Part shown: positions 17,975-26,353 of the stretch, piece after piece | How the letters are laid out: every line of letters starts with the position of its first letter | How positions within the stretch are numbered: the stretch's first letter is position 1 | Assembly: GCF_020463795.1 (NCBI RefSeq) | Contig: NZ_CP080025.1 | Coordinates: 127,001 to 191,000 of the forward strand | Direction: 5' to 3' | Origin: Echinicola marina | Lineage (GTDB): Bacteria > Bacteroidota > Bacteroidia > Cytophagales > Cyclobacteriaceae | DNA: 64,000 nt | Notes under the pieces: generated by a model | Seen by the model: only the letters and a program-made list of their open reading frames with translations | Database searches by the model: none | Told to the model about the DNA's origin: nothing | Program-made: the position numbers and the translations under genes

Positions 17975-19381
17975 TTAAACCCTTACTTTGGTATTTCCTC
18001 CACCTTCTAGGGTAATGCTAACTGGCGTATTGGTTTTCCAAGCTCCACCAGTAAAGTCTGGCACATCAATAGAGGTAGCTCTATTGGCTACAGACCATTC
18101 AGACAATGGAGAAATAGCACTCCAAAGGGCTGCATCATAAACATCTTGATCCAACGGAAGTCCATTCCTAAGACAATCCACCAATCTCCATGTCATCATA
18201 AAGTCCATACCTCCGTGACCTCCGATTTTCTTGGCCATTTCACCCACTTTCTTGGTGATTTCTGGAGTATATTTTTCCTTCAGGTCATTCATTTGTTCCT
18301 CTGTAAACCACCTATGTCCAGTAGCGACACCTTCTTTTGGCCATTTTCTAGCAATCCCCTTGGTACCGCTTACCAAATGGATTCTTGAATATGGTCTTGG
18401 AGAAGTCACATCATGCTGGATCATGATAGAACGCCCTTTCTTGGTTTTCACAATAGTGGTGTTCATATTTCCTCTGTAATCCTCTTCTGCATAAGAAGCA
18501 AAGAAATTATCCTCTTCAGCTAGTTCCTGGGCATGCTTCTTCATCATGAAGTCATTACTTGACAAGGAAGTCAAATAATCCATTTGGTCACCTCTGTTGA
18601 TGTCCATGATCTGACAGATTGGTCCCAATCCATGAGTAGCATAAAGGTTACCATTTCGGAAGTTTTCCTTTAACCTCCACATATCCTCATAACCAGTTTT
18701 GCTGAAGTTCAATCCTAGCAAGTCATGTAAGTAAGCGCCTTCCCCATGCACGATATCTCCAAAGAAACCATCTCTGGCCATATTCAAGGTCATCATTTCG
18801 AAGAAGTCATAGCAACAGTTCTCCATCATCATGCAGTGCTTCTTAGTGCGCTCAGAAGTCTCCACCAATTCCCAGCATCCTTCCAAAGTAGTCGCAGCAG
18901 GAACCTCAATAGCAACGTGTTTATCTGATTCCATGGCATATACGGCCATTGGTACGTGCCAATCCCATGGAGTAAGGATGAAGATCAAATCGATGTCATC
19001 TCTGTCCACCATTTCTTTCCATGCATATGCTGACCCTGAATAAGTATCAGGATTGTGAGGCGTTCCTTTTAACTTTTCCTTCATCTTGTCCACCTTCTCA
19101 GGAACAAGGTCACAAATACCCTTTATCTCAACACCTTGTATTTTGCTCATTCGCTCTACGTGACCTGGACCACGCATCCCCAAACCAATGAATCCTACGC
19201 GAACTACATCTAGTTTTGGAGCGGCATAACCAGACATATTGAAACGCTGGTTTGCTTTTCTTTTGCTTTGTTTTAATACATTATCCATTTCGGCTTGAGT
19301 GAAGCCACTCATACCTGCTCCTACCAACCCCATGCCTGCCAATCCAGACAGCTTAAGAAAGTCTCTTCTATTATTGCTCAT
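17975..19381 (-). CDS. Tat-exported Gfo/Idh/MocA family protein, GH109-like
   Basis: This is a 468-residue NAD-dependent oxidoreductase-fold protein. The N-terminus has a twin-arginine signal (NNRRDFLKLSG, Arg5/Arg6) followed by a hydrophobic stretch. A Rossmann motif follows (GFIGLGMRG, 63-71, then GHVERM). The GMRGxG type of motif, the Tat signal and the length are those of GH109 proteins, which use bound NAD to hydrolyse alpha-N-acetylgalactosaminides. Generic Gfo/Idh/MocA dehydrogenases look similar, so the glycosidase call is an inference. It is the last gene of a six-gene operon, 77 bp after the amidohydrolase, and the operon's AgaS and aldolase genes fit N-acetylgalactosamine use. A terminator follows. 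Confidence 0.75.
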   Translation of the reverse strand: MSNNRRDFLKLSGLAGMGLVGAGMSGFTQAEMDNVLKQSKRKANQRFNMSGYAAPKLDVVRVGFIGLGMRGPGHVERMSKIQGVEIKGICDLVPEKVDKMKEKLKGTPHNPDTYSGSAYAWKEMVDRDDIDLIFILTPWDWHVPMAVYAMESDKHVAIEVPAATTLEGCWELVETSERTKKHCMMMENCCYDFFEMMTLNMARDGFFGDIVHGEGAYLHDLLGLNFSKTGYEDMWRLKENFRNGNLYATHGLGPICQIMDINRGDQMDYLTSLSSNDFMMKKHAQELAEEDNFFASYAEEDYRGNMNTTIVKTKKGRSIMIQHDVTSPRPYSRIHLVSGTKGIARKWPKEGVATGHRWFTEEQMNDLKEKYTPEITKKVGEMAKKIGGHGGMDFMMTWRLVDCLRNGLPLDQDVYDAALWSAISPLSEWSVANRATSIDVPDFTGGAWKTNTPVSITLEGGGNTKVRV

Positions 19382-19458
19382 TTTTATTATATGGTTAGTG
19401 TAATTTTTCTCTTTTTAATTTCTTCCTTGGCCTAATTGACAGGACAATAAACCATCTT

Positions 19459-20445
19459 CTACTGACCAAATCGATAAATCCTTGCGGCATTGGAATAAAA
19501 TATCTTTTCCAAAACTTCCTCAGGCAAAGCTAGTCCTTTAAAAGTCCCTGAAAATTCAGGAGCTTCCAATTCCTTTTCCGTTGCAAAGAAGTCCCAGTGG
19601 AATTTCCACAAATGCTCCAGCCTATCTGCTACACCTTGCTCTCCAAAAGACCCATCATCAATTACATCCGTTCCATAAATGATCCTGTCCTGATACTTGA
19701 TCATGAAGTTTCTCACATCTTCCCATCTCTCCTTGGATTGCAATTGCAAATGACAAACTCTTTCTGCCAAGTCTGTGAGCAAGTTAGGATATTTATCCAT
19801 TCGCTTACTTACTTCATCAATGCTGTATTCCATACTTAGCAAGTGAAGCCCCACAAAATTAAGCTTCGGATACTTTTCCAGCATATTATCCCTAGCATCC
19901 ATTTGCGCCATATAGGAAGGATATTCTGGATGAAGGTACATGTGATATTCTGGATGACCCTGAAAATAATTCCTATCCGAATCAACAGTCATTTCTTCCA
20001 ATGGCAACCAGCAATTTCTAGGCTCCCCTTGATGACCTATCAAAAGAATCTCATTTTCTTCCAAGTACTTGAATATAGGCGCTAAACTTTCATCATCGAT
20101 CATGATAAACCTACCATCTTTATCCTGTAAGTCCATCCCGATATTTTTCCAGATTTTTACTCCAACGGCACCATTGTCCAGACCTCTTTGAATTTGTGCA
20201 ATGGCCTTATCAGCCCAATCAGACTCACCCCAATTCTCTGTGGAGAAGGATGTGATATATTTGATCTGATTGGGATACTTTTTATCCAATTCCTTTATCA
20301 CCTGCTCTTGTCCCTCAATAGAATCAAAAAAAGGAATCTCAGTAATAATGGAAAGAAACGATACCCCATGCGCTAACGCTTTTTCCATTTTTTGGGTGGA
20401 AGTAGTGTTCAGATGTACGTGGGCGTCAATAAAGGGGCGTATCAT
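19459..20445 (-). CDS. amidohydrolase-family metal hydrolase
   Basis: This is a 328-residue TIM-barrel hydrolase of the amidohydrolase superfamily. Predicted metal and catalytic residues are H9 and H11 (DAHVH), K97 in GAVGVKIWK, H138 in LIGHQGE, H201 in GLHLLS and D260 in YGTDV. It has no signal peptide, so it is cytoplasmic. It starts the base after the aldolase stop and sits inside the amino-sugar operon. The expected step not covered by the other genes is deacetylation of N-acetylgalactosamine-6-phosphate, but the protein does not resemble NagA/AgaA closely, so that role is a hypothesis. A lactonase-type activity is an alternative. Confidence 0.75.
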   Translation of the reverse strand: MIRPFIDAHVHLNTTSTQKMEKALAHGVSFLSIITEIPFFDSIEGQEQVIKELDKKYPNQIKYITSFSTENWGESDWADKAIAQIQRGLDNGAVGVKIWKNIGMDLQDKDGRFIMIDDESLAPIFKYLEENEILLIGHQGEPRNCWLPLEEMTVDSDRNYFQGHPEYHMYLHPEYPSYMAQMDARDNMLEKYPKLNFVGLHLLSMEYSIDEVSKRMDKYPNLLTDLAERVCHLQLQSKERWEDVRNFMIKYQDRIIYGTDVIDDGSFGEQGVADRLEHLWKFHWDFFATEKELEAPEFSGTFKGLALPEEVLEKIFYSNAARIYRFGQ

Positions 20446-21270
20446 TTACTGTTCGTTTTTCATTATTTCCAACTTCTTAGTTACCAAACCGGTAACCGAT
20501 TCTGTAGCCTTAGGAAACACCTTTCTAAGGTCGATCTCCTCATTTTCTTTCAACAATTGCTGAAGTGTTTTCATGAAGATATTTTTGATTTCAGTAGCAA
20601 GATTCACCTTACAGATACCTTTAGAAATAGCCTCTCTCAATTGGGCCTCAGGCACCCCAGAACTACCGTGCAATACCAAAGTTGCTGGTGTAGCAGCTGC
20701 AATCTCAGTCAATAAGTCAAACTGCAATTTAGGTTCTTCTTTATAGAATCCATGGGCAGTACCAATTGAAATGGCCAAAGCATCTACTCCTGTTTGCTCC
20801 ACAAAAGTGCTTGCCTCTTCCGCTGTAGTAAAGCCTTGGTGCTCATGAGACTGACCTAACTTAGCCACATATCCCAATTCTGCCTCTACATGCGCTCCAT
20901 ATTTATGGGCTCTTTTTACTACTTCTTGGGTGATTTTCACATTTTCCTCAAAAGGCAATTCACTACCATCGATCATCACAGAATCAAAACCAGCATCCAA
21001 ACAAGCCTGAGCCAATTCTACTGATCCTCCATGGTCAAGGTGAATCCATCCTTTCACTCCATATTGCTCCAATGCCGCTCTACCCATGGCAACGGCAGTA
21101 TTTAAGCCCATATAATCAATTGAACTTTGGGTCAACTGAAGAATAATAGGTTCGTCCAAAGCTGAAGCGGCCTTCAATACTCCCTGAAGGGTTTCAAGGT
21201 TGTAGAAGTTAGTTGCTAAAAGGCCACGTTTCTTAGTGGTAAACTCTCTTAATTGATCTTTTATTTTCAT
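20446..21270 (-). CDS. class II ketose-bisphosphate aldolase (tagatose-1,6-bisphosphate type)
   Basis: This zinc aldolase is predicted to split tagatose- or fructose-1,6-bisphosphate to dihydroxyacetone phosphate and glyceraldehyde 3-phosphate. The 274-residue protein shows catalytic D79 and zinc ligand H80 (IHLDHGG), the signature GFDSVMIDGSELPFEENV, HVEAELGYV, H173 in GTAHGFY and H201 in VLHGSSG. Its length fits the KbaY/GatY subgroup. It follows the second PfkB kinase by 8 bp and abuts the amidohydrolase. The AgaS and LacC-like genes in the operon favour tagatose-1,6-bisphosphate as the substrate. Confidence 0.88.
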   Translation of the reverse strand: MKIKDQLREFTTKKRGLLATNFYNLETLQGVLKAASALDEPIILQLTQSSIDYMGLNTAVAMGRAALEQYGVKGWIHLDHGGSVELAQACLDAGFDSVMIDGSELPFEENVKITQEVVKRAHKYGAHVEAELGYVAKLGQSHEHQGFTTAEEASTFVEQTGVDALAISIGTAHGFYKEEPKLQFDLLTEIAAATPATLVLHGSSGVPEAQLREAISKGICKVNLATEIKNIFMKTLQQLLKENEEIDLRKVFPKATESVTGLVTKKLEIMKNEQ

Positions 21271-21278
21271 TATGACGA

Positions 21279-22223
21279 TTAGATTTCTTGATTTAAAATA
21301 CTCTTGGCCCTACTTTTTAAGTTTTCCATATTATCAAAAGCACCGGTTCCTCCCGCCGCAGTAGTATTGAGTGCACCGGTCAGATTGGCAAACTTCAGGC
21401 ATTCTTCCCAGGTATTTCCCTGTAGAAACTTACAGATAAAGCCTGCATTGAAACTATCCCCAGCTCCAATAGCATCAACAAATTGATCATTGATATAAGG
21501 TTCTGCCTTGATAATCTCCCCTTTTTGATAAACCAGTCCTCCTTTTATCCCCATCTTTAGGGCTATAATATTGGCATGGTCCTTCAGCTCTGCCAAGGCT
21601 TCATCTATTTCAGTCTTTCCTGTAAGAGAAAGCAACTCTGATTCATTCGGTAGAAATATATCCACATAAGGCAAACAGGACTTATAGTCAAAATCCCACT
21701 GGTCATCCGGATCTACTTGAAGATCCAGTGAAGTGCTCATCCCTGCTTCTTTGGCCTTTTTAAAGATCTCAGTGATATCTTTTTGAATTCCCTTTTGAAG
21801 AAAGTAATTGGACAAATGAAAATGCTTGTACTCCGATGCCTTTTCCCAAGGAATGTCTTCAATGGTCAAATCTTCCATAGCCCCACAATAAGTCACATTC
21901 GCTCTGTCCTGATCATAATTCATCACTACTGTCAAGCCCGTCTTGAACGCTTTGGAAACCGAAATATGCTCCACTCCGACTTGTTTGTTCTTTAAAGTTT
22001 CACACACAAACTGACCGAAATCATCATTTCCTACTTTTCCGCAAAAGGAAGTCTCAATTCCCAGGGTAGCTATATTGGAGGCAAATATGGCAGAAGAACT
22101 CCCCAAAGTCACATCCATCTTCTCGGCTACCTTTTCGGAACCCATTTCAGGAAATCCTTTGATTTGATTTAGGATCAAATCTATATTCAGTTCACCTACT
22201 ACTAAAAGGTCTTTTTTATGCAT
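21279..22223 (-). CDS. PfkB-family carbohydrate kinase (ribokinase/fructokinase-like)
   Basis: This is a 314-residue sugar kinase. N-terminal elements are VVGELNIDLIL and the TLGSSSAIFASNIATLG substrate loop. The catalytic C-terminal motif is DAIGAGDSFNAGF (250-262), with the base D256. It is less like the 1-phosphofructokinase branch than its upstream neighbour and closer to ribokinase/fructokinase types that phosphorylate free sugars. It overlaps the upstream kinase gene by 8 bp. In the operon it could phosphorylate the incoming amino sugar, leaving the other kinase for tagatose-6-phosphate. The substrate is inferred from context only. Confidence 0.85.
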   Translation of the reverse strand: MHKKDLLVVGELNIDLILNQIKGFPEMGSEKVAEKMDVTLGSSSAIFASNIATLGIETSFCGKVGNDDFGQFVCETLKNKQVGVEHISVSKAFKTGLTVVMNYDQDRANVTYCGAMEDLTIEDIPWEKASEYKHFHLSNYFLQKGIQKDITEIFKKAKEAGMSTSLDLQVDPDDQWDFDYKSCLPYVDIFLPNESELLSLTGKTEIDEALAELKDHANIIALKMGIKGGLVYQKGEIIKAEPYINDQFVDAIGAGDSFNAGFICKFLQGNTWEECLKFANLTGALNTTAAGGTGAFDNMENLKSRAKSILNQEI

Positions 22224-23139
22224 AACTTAATTCTTTTATTGACACCTTAGGAAGCAATTCCTCCACATCCGAACGATACAACATTCCCAAATCTTCTCTC
22301 AGACAGTTAGCAGCTCCAAAAGCAACTCCATGCCTAGCGATCTCCTCGACAGAAAACCCTTGGTTCACCCCATAGGCTATCCCTGCAGTCAAACAATCTC
22401 CACTTCCAACAGTACTTACTACCTGATCAATCACTACATTGGCATGAATTATCTTTCCTAAATAGCCAAGATAAAGTCCTTCCTTTCCCCGGGTAAGTGC
22501 TACCAAATCCACTTTCTCACTTAAAACCTGCATGGCCTCCAAAGGATCATCCTTTCCACAAAGCTCCTTTGCTTCATGTTCATTGAGATGCAATCCAAAA
22601 AAACCTCTTTCCAGCGCATTGGCAAGTTGTATACCACTACAGTCCAAAATGACTTTTTTGCCTTTTTCTTCTGCTATCGCTGTCATTTCTGCATAAGCAA
22701 ATGCTGGGCTTCCTTTAGGCCAAGAGCCAGAAAGGACTGCAAGACCAGCATTATCCAAATGCTCGCTGAAGTTTTTTATAAATGCAAGATACTGTCCCTC
22801 ATTTAACTCGGGACCTGGCTCCAACAATTCTGTATGATGCAAATCCTCGTCCTCTGAAAGAAAGGTATAGCACTTTCTATTGGCACCTACCAATTCAGGC
22901 CCATAGCTTTTCATTCCCAATTCTTCACAAAACTCCCTTATCCATTTACCTGAATGCCCAGCCCAACTACCCAATAAATCAGTTTTTGAACCAAACTCAT
23001 TAAGGGCCATGGCTACATGAACACCTTTTCCTCCTGCAAACTCCTGTAGTTTCGTTATCCTATTGGCAACACCCAGTTCCATCGTATTCAACCATGCATA
23101 AGTATCCACTGAAGGATTAGGACAAACTGAAAGGATCAT
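22216..23139 (-). CDS. 1-phosphofructokinase/tagatose-6-phosphate kinase family (LacC-like)
   Basis: This is a 307-residue PfkB-family kinase of the phosphosugar branch (LacC, FruK). Seen: the family opening LSVCPNPSVDTYAWL, EFAGGKGVHVAMAL (34-47) and the catalytic STVGSGDCLTAGIAYG region with D248. It starts 6 bp after the isomerase gene. In an AgaS-aldolase operon its expected reaction is tagatose-6-phosphate to tagatose-1,6-bisphosphate with ATP. Fructose-1-phosphate is the alternative substrate, but no fructose PTS gene is present here. Confidence 0.87.
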   Translation of the reverse strand: MILSVCPNPSVDTYAWLNTMELGVANRITKLQEFAGGKGVHVAMALNEFGSKTDLLGSWAGHSGKWIREFCEELGMKSYGPELVGANRKCYTFLSEDEDLHHTELLEPGPELNEGQYLAFIKNFSEHLDNAGLAVLSGSWPKGSPAFAYAEMTAIAEEKGKKVILDCSGIQLANALERGFFGLHLNEHEAKELCGKDDPLEAMQVLSEKVDLVALTRGKEGLYLGYLGKIIHANVVIDQVVSTVGSGDCLTAGIAYGVNQGFSVEEIARHGVAFGAANCLREDLGMLYRSDVEELLPKVSIKELSYA

Positions 23140-23145
23140 GTCAAT

Positions 23146-24315
23146 TTACTTTTTGTATATAATTACTCCTTGAACTACCCTGCTGATCGCTCCACTTACA
23201 GAAGGATTATCAGGTTGCAAGCCTAATTGAAGACATTTGTAAAAACCTAATAACTGCCCTACCATGGTAGCAGGCAACACATTGAATACCGCATCCTCAG
23301 CAGCTCCTTCAACAGGTATATTCAAAATAGAATTATACTCTTCTACATTTTCGTCACCGAAACAAACGGTTTTAATATCTCTTTTATCCTGTCCGATACT
23401 CAAAGCCAAATCATTTTCATATTGGACGACATGGGCATCTTTTGCAAATAAATATACTACCAAAGAATCCTCATTGGCCACTGCCCTAGGTCCATGCCTG
23501 AAACCTAAGAAAGAATCATGCTTACAAACCACTTGACCATCAGTTAGCTCCTGTAATTTCAAATGACACTCCCTTGACACCCCTAGCATTGAACCCGATC
23601 CAAGGAAAATCACTCTTTTGAAATCGCGTTCTGCCAAAGCCTCAAAATCTTCCAATTGATGATGCAGGATATGATTAGCGGTAGCAACAGCATTATCAAA
23701 GGCTGGTTTTAACTTATCCAATGCTTTAATTCCCGCAACCATCAAAACAGTCAGCAACATAGAAGTAAAACTTCCTGTCATTGCAAGGCTATTGTCATTT
23801 GCTGCTTCAGGCAATACAATTGCCAAACAGTTTCCTTCACACTCGTTGGCATAAGCCGCCAATTGCCCCTCAGCATTACATGTAATGACCAAATGATATA
23901 TTTGATTACAAAACTTATCTGCCAATCTTACCGCTTCCACACTCTCTGGACTATTCCCTGACCTTGCAAAAGAAACCAAAACTGTTGGTGTACCAGCCAT
24001 GAAAAATAATTCCGGATGCGTCACCAAATCGGTAGTCGCAATGGCCTGAGTCAACACACCGGTTTTTTGCTGAACGATGCCCTGAGCTGATTCTCCGATA
24101 AACGCCGATGAACCTGCCCCAGTCAAGATTATCCTAGCATTACCTTTTTCAAAAATTGGATCAACAAAATCCTGGATCTTCTCCTTCATTTGATCCACTT
24201 GTTCATAAACCTGGCTCCATAGCTCTGGCTGCCCAGCTATTTCTTTTGCTGTGTGAAATGCCCCTTTTTTCTCTGCTAATTCAGTATTAAGGGTCAAGTA
24301 AGTGGTTTGTATCAT
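23146..24315 (-). CDS. AgaS-like SIS-domain sugar-phosphate isomerase/deaminase
   Basis: This 389-residue protein has two SIS domains. The first shows ILTGAGSSAFIGESA (63-77) and SFARSGNSPES (115-125); the second begins about residue 215 with VIFLGSGSMLGVSRE and includes HDSFLGFRHGPRA. This pattern is that of AgaS, the galactosamine-6-phosphate deaminase/isomerase that yields tagatose-6-phosphate, and the length is right. It is the first gene of the operon; a 471-bp spacer upstream carries TTTCATTT-type repeats. GlmS-like isomerases share the fold but have a glutaminase domain, which is absent here. Confidence 0.85.
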   Translation of the reverse strand: MIQTTYLTLNTELAEKKGAFHTAKEIAGQPELWSQVYEQVDQMKEKIQDFVDPIFEKGNARIILTGAGSSAFIGESAQGIVQQKTGVLTQAIATTDLVTHPELFFMAGTPTVLVSFARSGNSPESVEAVRLADKFCNQIYHLVITCNAEGQLAAYANECEGNCLAIVLPEAANDNSLAMTGSFTSMLLTVLMVAGIKALDKLKPAFDNAVATANHILHHQLEDFEALAERDFKRVIFLGSGSMLGVSRECHLKLQELTDGQVVCKHDSFLGFRHGPRAVANEDSLVVYLFAKDAHVVQYENDLALSIGQDKRDIKTVCFGDENVEEYNSILNIPVEGAAEDAVFNVLPATMVGQLLGFYKCLQLGLQPDNPSVSGAISRVVQGVIIYKK

Positions 24316-24439
24316 ATCTATTTTTTCTATAAAATCAAATTAATCGGGCAACCTCACCTGCACAAAACTTCATGCAAGAACCTATTAATTACCTTTTGAT
24401 TACAAAAACCTCTCAGAAATCGACTTACGCCCAATTTCC

Positions 24440-24505
24440 TTTCGTTTTATAACTACTTCAAATTAAACGAAATAAAATGAAACAAAAAAATTTCAATACG
24501 TTTTT
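24440..24505 (-). promoter_or_regulatory. candidate DeoR/AgaR-type operator upstream of the agaS-like gene
   Basis: The minus strand of 24465-24482 reads TTTCATTTTATTTCGTTT, which fits the TTTCRTTTYRTTTYNYTT pattern I recall for the E. coli AgaR operator. A facing half-site TTTCGTTT lies at 24440-24447 (inverted against AAACGAAA 24465-24472), and TTTCAATACGTTT lies at 24491-24503 on the plus strand. A weaker copy (TTTCATTTTCTTACGTT) is at 24682-24698. The site is about 150 bp upstream of the operon start. No DeoR regulator gene is in the window. Confidence 0.45.
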
Positions 24506-24732
24506 AACAAAGCTGCAAACATGAACCTAGCCTTGCCTTCCTCTCCTATCCACTCATATTAAGGAATCAAAACGAGGATTTTCGGCCACTATTATCTAAA
24601 ATGAGAAAAAATCAGTTTAAATCATTCTTTACATAACCGATTAGAAATTAATAATAAAATAATTATTTCAATACATTTAATTTTCATTTTCTTACGTTAA
24701 ATTGAAACAAGTAAAAAACATCTTTATCCTAT

Positions 24733-24762
24733 AAAAAAAGGACAGCTTTTGGCTGCCCTTTA
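24733..24762 (-). terminator. terminator of the M42 peptidase gene
   Basis: A hairpin made by AAGGACAGC and GCTGCCCTT (one bulge or mismatch per arm) around TTTTG has a T-run following on the minus strand. Confidence 0.65.
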
Positions 24763-24786
24763 ATATTTAACATATTTCACTATCTC

Positions 24787-25854
24787 CTATTCGATGTATT
24801 TGAAGTTAAATCCTGGATCTAAATCCTCTAAAAATGCTACAATCAAATCAATCACTGACTGAATATCTTTTTTACTAGCTGTCTCGACAGTAGTATGCAT
24901 ATATTTCAAAGGAAGAGAAATCAAGGCAGAAGGCACCCCATCATTGGAATAAGCAAATGCGTCAGTATCTGTACCTGTACTTCTGGAAGCCGCTGCTCTC
25001 TGAAATGGCAACTTCCTTTTTTTTGCTGAAGCGATGACCAAATCCAATAGCTTTTTATGTACTGAAGCCCCATAAGTCAACACAGGTCCTTTACCAGCCA
25101 CCTGTTCTCCGCTTGTGATTTTATTATACATGGGAGCTGTAGTGTCATGGCATACATCAGTAATCACAGCCAAATTGGGTTTTATCTTGGCAGCGATCAT
25201 TTCAGCACCTCTTAACCCTATTTCTTCTTGTACCGCATTCACAATATAAAGACCAAATGGCAATGCTCTTCCGCTGTCTCTTAACTTCTTGGCTACTTGA
25301 GCTATCATATAACCTCCGATTCGGTTATCCAGCGCTCTTCCTGCATAAAATTTACCATTTAGATCCATCAGTTCATCTCGGAAGGTCACCACACAACCAA
25401 CATGAACCCCTAATTCTTCTACCTCTTCCTTTGACCTTGCTCCTACATCAATAAAAATATTTTCCAAGCTTGGCTTATCTTCCTTATCTCCCTTCCTAAC
25501 ATGTATGGCCGGCCATCCAAATATCCCTGGGATTATCTTCTCATCTGTGTGGATATTTACCCGCATGGAAGGCGCAATCATATGATCTGAGCCTCCATTT
25601 CTCCTTACATAAATATATCCCTCTGGCGTAATATAGTTCACAAACCAGCTAATTTCATCAGCATGAGCCTCTATCACCACTTTAAAAGAGGCTTCTGGAT
25701 TGATAACACCTACTGCTGTGCCATAAGCATCCGTAAAATATTCATCCACATAAGGCTTTAAATAATCCAACCAGATTTGCTGACCAGAAGCTTCAAAGCC
25801 TGTGGGAGAGGCATTGTTTAGGTATTTATAGAGAAATTGTTCTTCGTTTGTCAT
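24787..25854 (-). CDS. M42-family metallo-aminopeptidase
   Basis: This is a 355-residue cytoplasmic dinuclear-metal aminopeptidase (M42, glutamyl aminopeptidase/endoglucanase M type). It opens with LNNASPTGFE, the usual family start. Metal ligands are H64 and D66 in EAHADEISW, and the Asp of the RALDNRIGG motif. The Glu pair is in AVQEEIGLRGA, with an Asp in ITDVCHDTT and a His in YMHTTVET. These enzymes form large tetrahedral assemblies and trim peptides. It is flanked by a terminator on one side and the four-helix protein gene on the other, and probably has its own transcript. Confidence 0.9.
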   Translation of the reverse strand: MTNEEQFLYKYLNNASPTGFEASGQQIWLDYLKPYVDEYFTDAYGTAVGVINPEASFKVVIEAHADEISWFVNYITPEGYIYVRRNGGSDHMIAPSMRVNIHTDEKIIPGIFGWPAIHVRKGDKEDKPSLENIFIDVGARSKEEVEELGVHVGCVVTFRDELMDLNGKFYAGRALDNRIGGYMIAQVAKKLRDSGRALPFGLYIVNAVQEEIGLRGAEMIAAKIKPNLAVITDVCHDTTAPMYNKITSGEQVAGKGPVLTYGASVHKKLLDLVIASAKKRKLPFQRAAASRSTGTDTDAFAYSNDGVPSALISLPLKYMHTTVETASKKDIQSVIDLIVAFLEDLDPGFNFKYIE

Positions 25855-25931
25855 AAAACTAAATTAATATGGTATTTGCTTATTATGTTAAATGTAAACT
25901 ACTTGATTAATACTCTAATCAAGTAACTATG

Positions 25932-26297
25932 TTACAATTTTCTACTCTTTTTTATAGAAGAAATATGGCCATTTAAGAGCTTCAAGCAATCATAATGATA
26001 ATCTCGATAATCTTTTAGATCATCTATAGAAATCAAACCTTCGTCAAAAGCAACAATCATATGGTCTAATGTTTCAAAAAGAGATCCTCTAGCCTGTCTA
26101 CAAAATTGGATATTCTCATCATAAGTTCCTCTTCCAAACCCTTCCGCAATATTATTCCCTATAGACCTTGAAGATTTTTTCACCTGACTGACCAGTACAA
26201 ACTTCTCCTCAACCGGGAAATCGCTTACTAGGTTAGCGGCAAAAACCCTTAAATCTCTCGCTTTTCCCCATACTTCGAGCTCCTCAAAACTATTCAT
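25932..26297 (-). CDS. four-helix-bundle protein (23S rRNA IVS-type)
   Basis: This is a 121-residue all-helical protein of the family first found in 23S rRNA intervening sequences. Seen: FEELEVWGKARDL, then the FPVEEKFVLVSQVKKSSRSI helix, then the very conserved GNNIAEGFGRG motif. The family forms pentameric bundles with no settled function. Here it is not near any rRNA gene. It lies between the acyl-CoA carboxylase and M42 genes on the same strand, with spacers of 56 and 77 bp. Confidence 0.9.
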   Translation of the reverse strand: MNSFEELEVWGKARDLRVFAANLVSDFPVEEKFVLVSQVKKSSRSIGNNIAEGFGRGTYDENIQFCRQARGSLFETLDHMIVAFDEGLISIDDLKDYRDYHYDCLKLLNGHISSIKKSRKL

Positions 26298-26353
26298 AAA
26301 TTAAAATCTATAAAAACTACCATAACCCCATTACCAATACCTCCTATTTTCTC

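Larger units (their letters stand above)
24316..24786. other. 471-bp intergenic region upstream of the amino-sugar operon
   Basis: This AT-rich spacer separates the agaS-like start from the M42 peptidase stop. It holds the TTTCATTT-type repeats described separately and the M42 terminator near 24733-24762. No credible coding frame is seen. Confidence 0.6.

Noticed and set aside
23146-24315. Reading the AgaS-like gene as glmS (glucosamine-6-phosphate synthase).
   Set aside because: The N-terminal glutaminase domain of GlmS is absent and the operon context is catabolic.
25932-26297. The four-helix protein as a sign of an rRNA intervening sequence.
   Set aside because: No 23S rRNA sequence flanks it. 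The family is common as free-standing genes.
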